DNA of 64,000 bases, taken from the NCBI RefSeq assembly GCF_004102745.1, contig NZ_RLII01000013.1:27003-91002 (forward strand). Direction: 5' to 3'. A program made the translations under genes and the position numbers. Positions 54,861 through 63,879 of this stretch are shown here, in pieces. Positions within the stretch are counted from its first letter, which is position 1; each line of letters opens with the position of its first letter. The stretch is from Acetivibrio mesophilus (GTDB lineage Bacteria; Bacillota; Clostridia; Acetivibrionales; Acetivibrionaceae). The notes beneath the pieces are model-generated. The model was not told where the DNA came from. It saw only the letters and a list, made by a program, of their open reading frames with translations, and searched no databases.

Positions 54861-55507
54861 TTAATTACTCACCCTTTCAGAAACAATTATCTTAAGTCAT
54901 AAAAATATAATTACAAATATCTCTATTCTATATATTTCTATTATTTGCTAATCTATATGGAAAATAAATACCTGTCAATACCAATAAACAACCTTCTACT
55001 ATTCAAACCACGAAGGATAAGTTGCATTGACAATGCAACTTTATTTATATTCTATATACAGATGTAGAATATTTTAAGTAAGTACACCTCAAAAAATAAT
55101 AGTACTAACCTACAAAGATAATATTCTTATGTAATATTATACTATTTCTATTTCTATGTCAATATTTGGCTTGAGAAAATTATATCATTATTCAATCTTT
55201 GCCAGTTTGAACATACAGTCTATGCGGCAATTTACTATTAATTTTATAAATAACCTGCTTTATGCAAAATTTACTTTGAAATATTCTGTCAAATGTTTTA
55301 GAATAAGAGTATATCCCTTTTTTGCTTGTTTTATGAAGTTCGTTATTTTATTGTAATTTATTATTCACTTTTGCATCTGTTAATTTTGCATTATTACTTA
55401 ACTATAATTAATTACAACTACTTTATTAATTTGCTTTAGAATATATCTTGTTATTTTTGCGGAGCAACTTAAGTTTTATTTTCAAACTATGATACAGGAT
55501 GGATGAT
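54861..55507. other. Intergenic region before the XRE gene
   Basis: About 650 bp, very AT-rich. The only structure is a hairpin AAGTTGCATT/AATGCAACTT with a 3-nt loop (about 55018-55041) followed by TATTTATATT. A 66-codon plus-strand frame at 55156 lacks a ribosome site and is probably chance. No RNA gene is seen. Confidence 0.45.
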
Positions 55508-56230
55508 ATGAGTAGCAATTTAGGTGAACTATTCAAAGAAATAAGATTAAGTAAAAAGTGGTCTATAAGGCAGGCTGCAAAAAAGATGGGAATCAGTTAC
55601 TCATACTTAAGTATTCTTGAAAGAGGGGTTGATCCCCGCACAGGCAAGGATTCCAATCCAAAACCTGAGACTTTGAGGATTATTTCAAAGGCATATAATT
55701 ATCCTTACGAAGAGCTTATGAAGGCTGCAGGGTACTTGAGCGATGATGTTCTACTACAAAAGAAATTTGATCATAGTGTTTTTGTAAAAAACATTTCGCT
55801 CGTTATGGGAAATATGACTATTGAAGAATTTTCCGATGACATATACCAAAAGACAGGGTATCAAATCAAATCTTCCCAGATAAAGAGCTATATAGATGGT
55901 GATATCGAACCTTTTCCAGGTACAATAAACATTCTTTCGAAATATGCTCATGTTACTCCGGATTTTTGGTATGTGCCCAATACAGAAAAAAGTCTTCATA
56001 AAGAAAGAACCAAATACAATGAAACTATTTTAAAATCAGCCTCTCAGTCCTTTGACAAAGAGTTTGCAATATTTTGCAATCTTCATAATGATATTAAAAG
56101 TTTTCTTTCCTCCGAAGAAAACATACCCTATATAAAAGTGGCAATGGAAGCAAGAAAGAAAAATATTAGCGCCAATACCTTGAAGCTGTTGATAGATACT
56201 ATTGTGAATGAGCTTAAGAATTCAAAATAA
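55508..56230 (+). CDS. XRE-family transcriptional regulator
   Basis: The protein has 240 residues. The start at ATG 55508 has AGG 8 nt upstream; an ATG at 55499 is possible. The N-terminal helix-turn-helix (about 8-65) reads LFKEIRLSKKWSIRQAAKKMGISYSYLSILERG, a typical lambda-Cro fold with a KPETLRIISKAYN tail. Residues about 90-155 may be a second, divergent HTH (NMTIEEFSDDIYQKTG, PGTINILSKYAHVTPDFWYVP). The last 80 residues are helical and could mediate dimerisation or ligand binding. It precedes the receptor-like gene and the AgrD-like peptide by about 80 bp and may regulate them. Its own operator is not identified. Confidence 0.85.
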   Translation: MSSNLGELFKEIRLSKKWSIRQAAKKMGISYSYLSILERGVDPRTGKDSNPKPETLRIISKAYNYPYEELMKAAGYLSDDVLLQKKFDHSVFVKNISLVMGNMTIEEFSDDIYQKTGYQIKSSQIKSYIDGDIEPFPGTINILSKYAHVTPDFWYVPNTEKSLHKERTKYNETILKSASQSFDKEFAIFCNLHNDIKSFLSSEENIPYIKVAMEARKKNISANTLKLLIDTIVNELKNSK

Positions 56231-56320
56231 GCTTATTAGAAACACAAAGAAATACTAGGAAATAATTGACTAAATGTAAATTATTTGATAGATTAAAACA
56301 AGTACAGGAGAGTGTTATAT

Positions 56321-57160
56321 ATGCAAAATATGTCATTACTGCAATTTATTCTGGTGAGTTTTCCTGAACAGGTGATCTTTATTTTTTTAGGAGCTTTTTC
56401 AATCGGCAAATATAGTTACTTTAAGACACGCTCCAATTACTACAGAATATTCATAACAGCCTCACTGATTACTTTTATCAGCTATATACTTCGTGAAAAA
56501 TTAGGACTTGTATCGGAGAGCACTCTATTATTGCTATTTATTGACATCATATTAATTATACTCATTATGAAGTTTAAGTTTTACGAAGCAGTAACGGCAT
56601 CAGTACTTGGTTTTTCAATGATAATGCTTGTTGAAATATCTTTCTCGCTAATCATTGCTCCAATACTTGGAATTAATGGCGAACGGGAACTTTATCAGAA
56701 TGCGTCAAACTTCGTAATTTTTGTCCTGTCGGTGCGATTGCTGCATATACTTTTGGCAGTATTTCTCTACCGCTTTAAAATAAAGATTGTAAATATGGAG
56801 AGTTCAAACATAAAGACAAAAGAATACTACATTCAATTGGTTGTATATTTAATATCACTATGTACTATTGGCTTTCTTACTTTTCTTATGACTCGAATGT
56901 TACTCTTTGAAAAAGTTACAATAGCTTCATCTCAAAATATGTACTTACTAAAAATAAATATATATATATCTTTATTTGTAACTATAATTTTGACCCTTGC
57001 TGTAAAAAGCATCCATGATTTTTATAAGAATAAAAGCACTCTTAATAATAATGAAATTGTTCAAAGTATAGAATATATATATAGACTTATAGATGAGCAA
57101 AACATTAATGAAGCCAAAGACGCCCTAATTAGTTTAAAAACTCACATCAAAGAGAACTAA
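56321..57160 (+). CDS. AgrC-like seven-helix membrane protein without kinase domain
   Basis: The protein has 279 residues. ATG 56321 has AGGAG 10 nt upstream. Seven hydrophobic segments (residues about 5-27, 45-62, 72-92, 95-125, 140-160, 172-196, 205-228) are followed by a helical tail. The tail reads NNNEIVQSIEYIYRLIDEQNINEAKDALISL, similar in shape to the dimerisation helix pair of AgrC-type sensors and Spo0B-like domains. But the phosphoacceptor His-Asp is replaced by Asn/Glu, and there is no HATPase domain. No frameshift is seen after the stop. The next gene encodes an AgrD-like peptide. I infer a peptide receptor or sensor partner lacking kinase activity. Confidence 0.7.
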   Translation: MQNMSLLQFILVSFPEQVIFIFLGAFSIGKYSYFKTRSNYYRIFITASLITFISYILREKLGLVSESTLLLLFIDIILIILIMKFKFYEAVTASVLGFSMIMLVEISFSLIIAPILGINGERELYQNASNFVIFVLSVRLLHILLAVFLYRFKIKIVNMESSNIKTKEYYIQLVVYLISLCTIGFLTFLMTRMLLFEKVTIASSQNMYLLKINIYISLFVTIILTLAVKSIHDFYKNKSTLNNNEIVQSIEYIYRLIDEQNINEAKDALISLKTHIKEN

Positions 57161-57269
57161 CTTATTACAACAAACTGTATTTTTCTTATGTTCTCTTTTA
57201 TACAATATTGGCTTCATAATACCGACTTCATAAATTGAAATGAATTTTATAAAGGGGGAGTAATTTGAT

Positions 57270-57392
57270 ATGTTAAAAAAAACGTTAGGTTTATTGTCAT
57301 TTGTTGTTACCATATTTGCTATCCTGTCAGCAAGTTCTGCCTGTTTTTTCTTCCTGTATCAACCCAAAGTACCGAAGGTTCTTCACAAATAA
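57270..57392 (+). CDS. AgrD-like cyclic lactone autoinducer peptide precursor
   Basis: This 40-residue gene was found by eye, with GGGGGAG 9-10 nt before the ATG. The precursor has the AgrD layout. An amphipathic/hydrophobic leader (MLKKTLGLLSFVVTIFAIL) comes first, then a core with a single cysteine followed by aromatic residues (SSACFFFLY), then a proline-containing charged tail (QPKVPKVLHK). In clostridial AgrD the cysteine forms a thiolactone with the residue at the end of the core, after cleavage by AgrB. No agrB lies nearby. A strong terminator follows 34 bp downstream, making sensor-like gene plus peptide gene a likely unit. Confidence 0.8.
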   Translation: MLKKTLGLLSFVVTIFAILSASSACFFFLYQPKVPKVLHK

Positions 57393-57425
57393 TACTTATT
57401 AATAGATAAATCAATTTAAATTTTT

Positions 57426-57458
57426 AAGACCTGGGCCGAAAACCCAGGTCTTTTTATT
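57426..57458 (+). terminator. Terminator after the AgrD-like gene
   Basis: Perfect 10-bp stem AAGACCTGGG/CCCAGGTCTT with a 7-nt loop, then TTTATT on the plus strand. It separates this unit from the convergent por operon. Confidence 0.9.
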
Positions 57459-57478
57459 CAAACTTTACTTTATTGCTA

Positions 57479-58414
57479 TTATGCTTCTCCAGCTAGTTTC
57501 AGCAGTGTTTCCCATCTGCTGTCAACTTCCTTCTGTATCTCTTCCAACATGTATTCATTACCTGCCTTAAAGAGATGCTTAAATCTTCCTTGGAGTTTCA
57601 AGAAATCCTTAACAGGAAGTTTTGTCTTCGGCTTGTAGTTTATTATATACTTGCCGTCAATAACCTCATAAAGAGGCCAGAAGCATGTTTCAACAGCCAT
57701 CTTACTCAATTCCATCAAGTCAGGAGTGTTGTATCTCCATCCTCTAGGACATGGAGCCAATACGTTAAGGAATGCAGGTCCAGGTGTATAAATAGCCTTT
57801 TCAGCCTTCTCATAAAGGTCCTTCATATTCCCTATAGGAGCAGTTTGAGCAACATAAGGTATATGATGGTTTGCCATTATTTCTGTCAGGTCTTTTCTTG
57901 GCTGCATTTTACCGGGTATCTTCTTACCTGCTGGTGAAGTTGTAGTATCAGCATATTTCGGAGTTGCAGAAGATCTCTGAATACCAGTATTCATGTATGC
58001 TCCATTGTCGTAGCACACATAAACCATGTCATGTCCTCTTTCCATTGCTCCGGATAATGCCTGAAATCCTATATCATATGTTCCTCCGTCACCACCAAAT
58101 GCGATGAACTTGGCCTCACCTTCAAATTTTCCTTTTCTCTTCATTACATTATAAGCTGCCTCTGCACCGGAGATTGTAGCACCGGTATTTTCAAAAGCAC
58201 TATGAATGAAGGAATCCGTCCATGCTGTATATGGATAAATGAAAGTTGAAACTTCAAGACAACCTGTTGCACTTGATATAACTGCATGATCTTCAGGCTT
58301 TAATGCCTTAAGTATCTGTCTAACAACTACCGGAGCTCCACAACCTGCACACATTCTGTGTCCGCCAGTAAGCCTTTCCGGTTTTTTAGCTACTTCTTTT
58401 AAATTATAAGCCAT
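57479..58414 (-). CDS. porB: 2-oxoacid (pyruvate) ferredoxin oxidoreductase, beta subunit
   Basis: The protein has 311 residues and is the thiamine diphosphate subunit. Four conserved cysteines for a [4Fe-4S] cluster are present: CAGCG near residue 22 (two), CLEVS near 52 and CPRGWRYNTP near 225. The TPP-Mg motif FGGDGGTYDIGFQALSGAMERG (about 106-127) ends in the usual acidic and asparagine residues of NGAYMNTGIQRS. It makes acetyl-CoA and CO2 from pyruvate, passing electrons to ferredoxin. It is the last gene of porCDAB, 12 bp after porA. Substrate pyruvate is inferred from the family; 2-oxoacids of other size cannot be excluded. Confidence 0.94.
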   Translation of the reverse strand: MAYNLKEVAKKPERLTGGHRMCAGCGAPVVVRQILKALKPEDHAVISSATGCLEVSTFIYPYTAWTDSFIHSAFENTGATISGAEAAYNVMKRKGKFEGEAKFIAFGGDGGTYDIGFQALSGAMERGHDMVYVCYDNGAYMNTGIQRSSATPKYADTTTSPAGKKIPGKMQPRKDLTEIMANHHIPYVAQTAPIGNMKDLYEKAEKAIYTPGPAFLNVLAPCPRGWRYNTPDLMELSKMAVETCFWPLYEVIDGKYIINYKPKTKLPVKDFLKLQGRFKHLFKAGNEYMLEEIQKEVDSRWETLLKLAGEA

Positions 58415-58426
58415 TTATCGCACCTC

Positions 58427-59611
58427 CTATTCTCTAACGCCAAGGTAATTGTATACTGAGTCTACCTTACCTGTATTTGCGATTTCTAATAATTTGTCAT
58501 AAACAATTTCAATATCATTAGATTTAACGTCTCTTCCACCCAAACCGAAAATATAGTTTATAACCTTAGGACCAAATACTCCCTTTGAGAAAAGAGCACT
58601 TGTTATCTCAGTAAATAAAGGTCCTCCAGCTGCATTGAAGCTGTCTGCCTTATCAAGAACAGCTACTGCCTTAAACTTAGATAAAGCATCTGCCAATTCA
58701 TCAACAGGGAAAGGTCTAAACACTCTTGGTTTTATCAAACCAACCTTTTTGCCCTCTGCTCTATACTGATCAATAACATATTTTACAGTACCGGCAGTGG
58801 AGTTCAAAACAACAATAACAACATCTGCATCATCGGTTTTGTACTCTTCAAACAGTCCATACTTTCTTCCTGTAAGCTTATAGAATTCTTCCGATACCTC
58901 AAGAATTACCTTCTTAGCATTCGCCATTGCCTGTGCCTGCTGTCTCTTATGTTCGAAATAATGTAATTGCAAATCCAAAGGACCTACAGAAATAGGATTT
59001 TCTCTGTTGAGAAGAGAATGAGCTGGCTTATATTCGCCAACAAAAGCCTTAACCTTATCATCTTCTACCAATTCGATATTTTCTATAGCGTGAGAAGTGA
59101 TAAATCCATCCTGACAGATCATAACAGGAAGCATTACATCAGGGTGCTCACCGATTCTGTGTGCCATAAGCATATTGTCATATGCCTCCTGATTGTTTTC
59201 ACTGTATATCTGTATCCATCCCGAATCTCTAGCTCCCATAGTATCGCTGTGGTCGTTATGTATATTAATAGGACCTGAAAGCGCTCTGTTTACAGCTGAC
59301 AATACAATCGGAAGTCTCGAACTTGCTGCTATATACAAAGCCTCCCACATAAATGCCAAACCATTTGCAGATGTAGCAGTCATTGCCCTTCCACCTGCAG
59401 CCTGAGCACCTATACATGCAGACATAGCACTGTGCTCTGACTCTACTGCAACAAACTCTGTATCAACAACCCCATCAGCAACATAAGTTGAGAAATATTG
59501 GGGAACTTCTGTAGATGGTGTTATTGGGAATGCTGCAACTACATCAGGATTTATTTGTTTCATAGCAATCGCTGTTGCTTCATTACCGCTAAGTCTTTCT
59601 CTTATTGCCAT
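58427..59611 (-). CDS. porA: 2-oxoacid (pyruvate) ferredoxin oxidoreductase, alpha subunit
   Basis: The protein has 394 residues. The N-terminal domain reads SGNEATAIAMKQINPDVVAAFPITPSTEVPQ (residues 8-38), the canonical PorA start, and EHSAMSACIGAQAAGGRAMTATSANGLAFMWE (about 79-110) forms the substrate/TPP pocket. The C-terminal half is the transketolase C-like domain (LIKPRVFRPFPVDELADAL). The alpha and beta chains build the catalytic site. Ribosome site GGAGG. 16 bp after porD in the operon. Confidence 0.95.
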   Translation of the reverse strand: MAIRERLSGNEATAIAMKQINPDVVAAFPITPSTEVPQYFSTYVADGVVDTEFVAVESEHSAMSACIGAQAAGGRAMTATSANGLAFMWEALYIAASSRLPIVLSAVNRALSGPINIHNDHSDTMGARDSGWIQIYSENNQEAYDNMLMAHRIGEHPDVMLPVMICQDGFITSHAIENIELVEDDKVKAFVGEYKPAHSLLNRENPISVGPLDLQLHYFEHKRQQAQAMANAKKVILEVSEEFYKLTGRKYGLFEEYKTDDADVVIVVLNSTAGTVKYVIDQYRAEGKKVGLIKPRVFRPFPVDELADALSKFKAVAVLDKADSFNAAGGPLFTEITSALFSKGVFGPKVINYIFGLGGRDVKSNDIEIVYDKLLEIANTGKVDSVYNYLGVRE

Positions 59612-59627
59612 TACGTATTTCCCTCCT

Positions 59628-59936
59628 TTATACTTCCTCTACAAAGTCTATGGCTTTGAAAGGACAAACCTTTGCACAAACGCCACATCCTTTACAGTGA
59701 TCATAATCTATACCTGTCATTTTTCCTTCTTCATTTACTTTTATGGATGAGTCAGGACATACCGGATTGCAAAGCAAACACTGTTTGCATTTTTCCTCAT
59801 TCCAGATAGGCTTCATTGAACGCCAATCGCCTGTTTTAAAAAGATGTGCATTTCCAGATGAATCGATTACTCCGCCCGGTGTTATTTCTTTCCAGTTAAC
59901 ATCAGGTCTTATATCTCTTAATTCTTTCTTGCTCAT
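59628..59936 (-). CDS. porD: 2-oxoacid (pyruvate) ferredoxin oxidoreductase, delta subunit
   Basis: The protein has 102 residues. Two [4Fe-4S] ferredoxin motifs are clear: CKQCLLCNPVCP (about 52-63) and CKGCGVCAKVCP (about 80-91). This chain wires electrons from TPP to external ferredoxin. Its ATG overlaps the porC stop as ATGA, a sign of coupled translation. Confidence 0.95.
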   Translation of the reverse strand: MSKKELRDIRPDVNWKEITPGGVIDSSGNAHLFKTGDWRSMKPIWNEEKCKQCLLCNPVCPDSSIKVNEEGKMTGIDYDHCKGCGVCAKVCPFKAIDFVEEV

Positions 59937-60511
59937 AATCCCTTCACCTCCTGCATTGACCTTTCAAGAGCCTTTATGTTGCCCTCAACAACCTCAGGCT
60001 TACTTGCAAACTTATGCTTGAATGAACCAACCATATCGTCAAGGAATTCTTTTTCGTCCATTATCTTGCTGACCTTCACAACAGCACCAAGCATTGGGGT
60101 GTTTGGGAAATACTTTCCTAATGTTTCAATAGAAATTGTTCTCGCATCAATTGTGCAAACCTTTCCCTTATAACCCTTTAACAAAGGTCTTACTTCGTCA
60201 GGAGTTTTTGTAGTATTGACAATAATAGCTCCATCTTCCTTCAAACCTGCTGTAACATCAACGGATGCCAAAAGAGTGTCATCTACAACTACAACATAAT
60301 CTGGCTCATAAATATTGCTGTGAATGGTGAGTCTATCGTCGCTTATCCTGTTATAAGCCGTAATCGGTGCGCCCATTCTTTCAGGACCGTATTCCGGAAA
60401 ACCCTGTATGTATTTTCCGGTATTGAATGCAGCATCAGCCAGCAAAAGCGATGCAGTCTTAGCACCTTGTCCGCCGCGCCCATGCCATCTGATTTCAACA
60501 ACCTTGCCCAT
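59933..60511 (-). CDS. porC: 2-oxoacid (pyruvate) ferredoxin oxidoreductase, gamma subunit
   Basis: The protein has 192 residues. The N-terminal EIRWHGRGGQGAKTASLLLADAA (residues 6-28) is the POR_gamma hallmark, and GFPEYGPERMGAPITAYNRISD follows; this subunit contributes to CoA binding. It is the first gene of the porC-D-A-B operon, with a consensus sigma-A promoter about 90 bp upstream. This four-subunit form differs from the single-chain PFOR of many clostridia, which is not seen in this window. Confidence 0.95.
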   Translation of the reverse strand: MGKVVEIRWHGRGGQGAKTASLLLADAAFNTGKYIQGFPEYGPERMGAPITAYNRISDDRLTIHSNIYEPDYVVVVDDTLLASVDVTAGLKEDGAIIVNTTKTPDEVRPLLKGYKGKVCTIDARTISIETLGKYFPNTPMLGAVVKVSKIMDEKEFLDDMVGSFKHKFASKPEVVEGNIKALERSMQEVKGL

Positions 60512-60602
60512 GTGGTAATCCTCCTTATTTTATTTATAAGAAATTTTATGCTGAAAATAATTCAGCTTTGTATTATCAAAAACGTAGATTAATACAGTTT
60601 CA

Positions 60603-60631
60603 AGTATAATTCTTTGTCAATTTTTTGTCAA
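60603..60631 (-). promoter_or_regulatory. Sigma-A promoter of the por operon
   Basis: On the minus strand TTGACA (60626-60631), a 17-bp spacer, then TATACT (60603-60608). The -35 is exact and the -10 has one change. The spacer contains a second TTGACA in part. Transcription would start near 60596, 85 bp before porC. Confidence 0.88.
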
Positions 60632-60797
60632 GAAATCTAAATTCGAAAAGGCTTGATATCTATGTTGATTTGCTCTTTCTATGTTCTTTGTATACAAGTT
60701 CTTATAGAATTACACAAAGTTTTAATTTTTTTTGACTATGTATTGCATAGAATTTAAAATCAATAAAAAGGGTATTATTCTAAATTCAGAATTAATT

Positions 60798-61076
60798 TTA
60801 TATCCCGAAAAGATATTTTAGAATTGCTATCATAAGTACCCCAGGTATTCCCAACGTACCTATAATAAATGCTGTTAGAGGATTTAATGCAATTTGATAG
60901 TTAAAATTCCCTCCTACAAAGTTTATCACCAGAATGGCGATTCCCCCTATAAGACCATTGTATAGAAGTTTTAAGACAGGTTTCATCGGAACAACTAAGA
61001 ACTTGCCTAAAAAATATAAAAGTATAATCCCTATAATATAGGCAAATATTGTATTATATTCAATAAACATATGCAT
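60798..61076 (-). CDS. bofA: Pro-sigma-K processing inhibitor BofA family protein
   Basis: The protein has 92 residues and two to three membrane helices. The BofA family pattern is visible: LGKFLVVPMKPVLKLLYNGLIGGIAILVINFVG, then PLTAFIIGTLGIPGVLMIAILKYLF. In Bacillus, BofA holds the SpoIVFB protease inactive in the mother-cell membrane around the forespore until engulfment signalling. The start is placed at ATG 61076 (GGAGTGAGG ahead), with ATG 61070 nearly as good. The neighbour yaaL, about 150 bp upstream on the same strand, is a common companion in clostridia. Confidence 0.9.
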   Translation of the reverse strand: MHMFIEYNTIFAYIIGIILLYFLGKFLVVPMKPVLKLLYNGLIGGIAILVINFVGGNFNYQIALNPLTAFIIGTLGIPGVLMIAILKYLFGI

Positions 61077-61229
61077 CCTCACTCCACTTTCACCTTTGTA
61101 CTCTCAAATCAACTCATCAGGTTTATATTTCACCTGCTAATAAAAAAACCTTTCATAATAAATATATAGGCCTGGTCAATAATTTATTACAAAAATAAGC
61201 CTAATCATAGTAAAAGTAGAGTTAGAATA

Positions 61230-61553
61230 CTAGAGGATGACGCTGTCTTCATTAACTTTAATTCCTTTTTCCTTTGCCTTTTTCAGAAGATACTCGTATC
61301 TTAACTGATAAGCTTTTATCTCGTAGGTATAATAATCTATGATTTCACTGTCGATGGCATGCTCAAAATTGGAATTGGCACTTAGCCACTCTTTTTTGGC
61401 ATCTTTAATGCATTTTATCAGTTCTTCAATTTCTTTAAACTCATCATCTTCTGTTAATTCGCTTTTTCCTTTTACCAACAAACTGGATATTTTTGCAAAA
61501 ATAGCGTTTTTCAGAAATCTAATGTTAAGATTTTTTTGTATATTCAAGTCCAT
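61230..61553 (-). CDS. DUF2508 (YaaL-like) protein
   Basis: The protein has 107 residues. The start at ATG 61553 has AAGGTG 8 nt upstream. The family pattern of YaaL/DUF2508 is a two-helix hairpin: CIKDAKKEWLSANSNFEHAIDSEIIDYYTYEIKAYQLRYEYLLKKAKEKGI (given as a landmark; the conserved W and the Y-E-I-x-A-x-x-x-R-Y core are diagnostic). It usually sits beside bofA, as here. It is presumed sporulation-associated, with no established biochemical role. Confidence 0.83.
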   Translation of the reverse strand: MDLNIQKNLNIRFLKNAIFAKISSLLVKGKSELTEDDEFKEIEELIKCIKDAKKEWLSANSNFEHAIDSEIIDYYTYEIKAYQLRYEYLLKKAKEKGIKVNEDSVIL

Positions 61554-62145
61554 ATTAATCACCTTATATTATTTTTTAATCTTTACTTCCATAATATTCA
61601 TAAACCAAATACAGTTTCATACATTAATAAGTATAAGCAGATTTTACCTTTACTATACATTTTGTATGATTATTGACCAAATACTTTATTCATTAATACA
61701 CTATATTAGCAATAAAATATAAAAGCGATGGTTCTTATGGAACACAAACTTTGCAGGCTTAATGGCTTTTAAGGTAGATAGAAATAAAAGTATTTTCTAT
61801 AATCGGAAATTTCTGTTTGAACGATTTTTATAGATTGGTATAATATTCCTCTGAAATATGAGTTAATATATAGCCCTAAACCATAAGCAATCAAAGCTCT
61901 TTAACCGATAATTACATTGAAGGATTTAAATTATTAAAAGCAATAATTTACATATTTTCATTTAATAATATATTGTTTTTTTGCAGCAAACTTGCGATAA
62001 TATAATTATCCCAAGATAAGGAATAATGTTAATTTTAGATATTTAAAGCAATCAATGCAGTTTACTCGAACTAAACTTCACAAAAGTACGTCTATTTTTA
62101 TGTTAGTATTAATTAATAAAATAAATTTGATTTGGAGTGTTTTAT
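61554..62145. other. Intergenic region yaaL/vanW
   Basis: About 590 bp, very AT-rich and divergently flanked. No gene, RNA fold or repeat copy was found. A plus-strand frame at 61339-61722 is a shadow of yaaL. A TATAAT at 61999-62004 has no good -35 partner at the right distance. Confidence 0.4.
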
Positions 62146-63864
62146 ATGACTGACCCTGTGGTTCAAAAGAAAAGTTTAAACCCAAGAACTAAAATAATAT
62201 TAATCAGCCTATCGGCATTAATATTAGTCTGCCTAGTATTATCCTTCTTTTTTATTTATTCTACGCTCTCCTATGATAGAGTTTATAATGGTGTTTTTAT
62301 AAATGATATCAACGTTAGTAAAATGACCTTTAGTGACATTTGTGATTCTCTCAAATCTAAATATTCAGATAAGTCAAATGAATTAAAAATTATTTTAAAT
62401 GAAAACGATGTGACGGCAGAAATTGACTTGTCTAAAATAGATTTGAAATATGAAATTGAAGAAGCTGCACAAAAGGCTTTTGATGTAGGAAGGAAAGGAA
62501 ACATATTTGCAAGGTTGTCTGAGATTTTTAATACCAGTAGAGAAGGTTTTCAACTCAATTTAGACTATTCCTATAATTCGGATAAAGTGAATGATATAAT
62601 TGATGATTTCTATTTCAAAACACTGGTTTCGGTCAAAGAAGTAGGTCTTTCCATACAGGACAGCAAAGTAACCTTAAGAACCGGCCATCCGGGCAAATCA
62701 ATAGATAAAAATAAAGTTCTGGATATTATTGATAACTCAATAAAGACATGTACCGGTGGAACCTTCGATGCTCCTGTTATTACAACTATGCCCAAAGCTA
62801 TTGACATTGATGATATATATAATCAGATAGTATCAGAACCGGTTGATGCAAAGGTAGCTGTTGAAAACAATAATACCAGGATTATTCCTCATGAGTTTGG
62901 CCGTGAAATATCCAAGTCGGAGCTTCTTAGCATAGTTAAGGAAAATGAGAATTACATAGACAAAGAAGTATTACTTCCTGTAAAATTTACACAACCAAAA
63001 ATGACAACGGATGATGTAAGTGCAAAGCTCTTTAAAGATGTTCTTGGAAATGTAAGCACCTCATTTTCCACATCCGGTCAAAATAACTATAACAGAGGTG
63101 TAAATATAGGTGTTGCTTCATCAAAAATAAACGGCAAAATCCTTGCTCCCGGTGAAGTGTTTTCATTTAATGAAATAGTTGGTCCTAGAACTGTGGGAAA
63201 TGGATTTAAGACTGCAAAAGAATATGTTAGCGGTAAAATAGTAGACGGAGTCGGTGGAGGAGTATGCCAAGTATCATCAACTCTGTACGGTGCAGTACTT
63301 TTTTCTGACTTGGAAACAATAGAAAGACAAAATCATATGTTTACCGTTTCCTATATTCCATTAGGAAGAGATGCTGCTGTAGCATACAATGAATTGGATT
63401 TCAAATTTAAAAACAACACAAACTGGCCAATAAAAATTATGTCTAGTGTTAAGAACAATACCATATCATTTACAATATATGGTACAAAGGAAGATGCGGG
63501 AAAAACTATAGAAATAAAACATGTTCAGGTTGGAAGCAAGCCATCACCTATCAAATATGTAGACGATCCAAACCTTGAAGAAGGCCAAACGGTAGTAGTC
63601 CAGTCAGGATATGCCGGATATACAGTAGACACATATAAGATAGTGAAAATTGGTGGTAATATTGTAAGCAATGACAAGATTCATAGAAGTACCTATGTTC
63701 CTTATGAAACCATAATTAAGAGGGGTACCAAAAAAGTTGCCAAGATTGAAGAACCTCAATCGGTCATCCCGGGAGCAACATTAACGCCAACATCTGAGCC
63801 AACCCCCGAGCCAACACCTGATTCAACGCTTCCAAACGAAATTATCGATGAAACACTTATCTGA
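62146..63864 (+). CDS. VanW-family protein with PG-binding_4 and G5 domains
   Basis: The protein has 572 residues. The start at ATG 62146 has GGAG 8 nt upstream. A single N-terminal membrane helix (about 18-42) is followed by two YkuD-associated PG_binding_4-like domains (about 50-165 and 190-300). A VanW domain (about 305-440; VNIGVASSKINGKILAPGEVFSFNEIVGPRT and VCQVSSTLYGAVLFS) and a G5 domain (about 445-520; VQSGYAGYTVDTYKIV, TYVPYETIIKRGTK) come next. The tail is Pro/Thr-rich. The protein faces the cell wall outside the membrane. VanW was named in vancomycin clusters, but this common form is a general envelope protein of unknown chemistry; no van genes are near. Confidence 0.9.
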   Translation: MTDPVVQKKSLNPRTKIILISLSALILVCLVLSFFFIYSTLSYDRVYNGVFINDINVSKMTFSDICDSLKSKYSDKSNELKIILNENDVTAEIDLSKIDLKYEIEEAAQKAFDVGRKGNIFARLSEIFNTSREGFQLNLDYSYNSDKVNDIIDDFYFKTLVSVKEVGLSIQDSKVTLRTGHPGKSIDKNKVLDIIDNSIKTCTGGTFDAPVITTMPKAIDIDDIYNQIVSEPVDAKVAVENNNTRIIPHEFGREISKSELLSIVKENENYIDKEVLLPVKFTQPKMTTDDVSAKLFKDVLGNVSTSFSTSGQNNYNRGVNIGVASSKINGKILAPGEVFSFNEIVGPRTVGNGFKTAKEYVSGKIVDGVGGGVCQVSSTLYGAVLFSDLETIERQNHMFTVSYIPLGRDAAVAYNELDFKFKNNTNWPIKIMSSVKNNTISFTIYGTKEDAGKTIEIKHVQVGSKPSPIKYVDDPNLEEGQTVVVQSGYAGYTVDTYKIVKIGGNIVSNDKIHRSTYVPYETIIKRGTKKVAKIEEPQSVIPGATLTPTSEPTPEPTPDSTLPNEIIDETLI

Positions 63865-63879
63865 AAAAATTTCAATCAT

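Noticed and set aside
55156..55356. 66-codon plus-strand frame before the XRE gene
   Set aside because: No ribosome site, AT-rich composition like the surrounding non-coding DNA, no recognisable motif.
62146..63864. Vancomycin resistance locus because of the VanW-family gene
   Set aside because: No vanA/H/X or regulator is nearby, and this multi-domain VanW type is common in clostridial envelopes.
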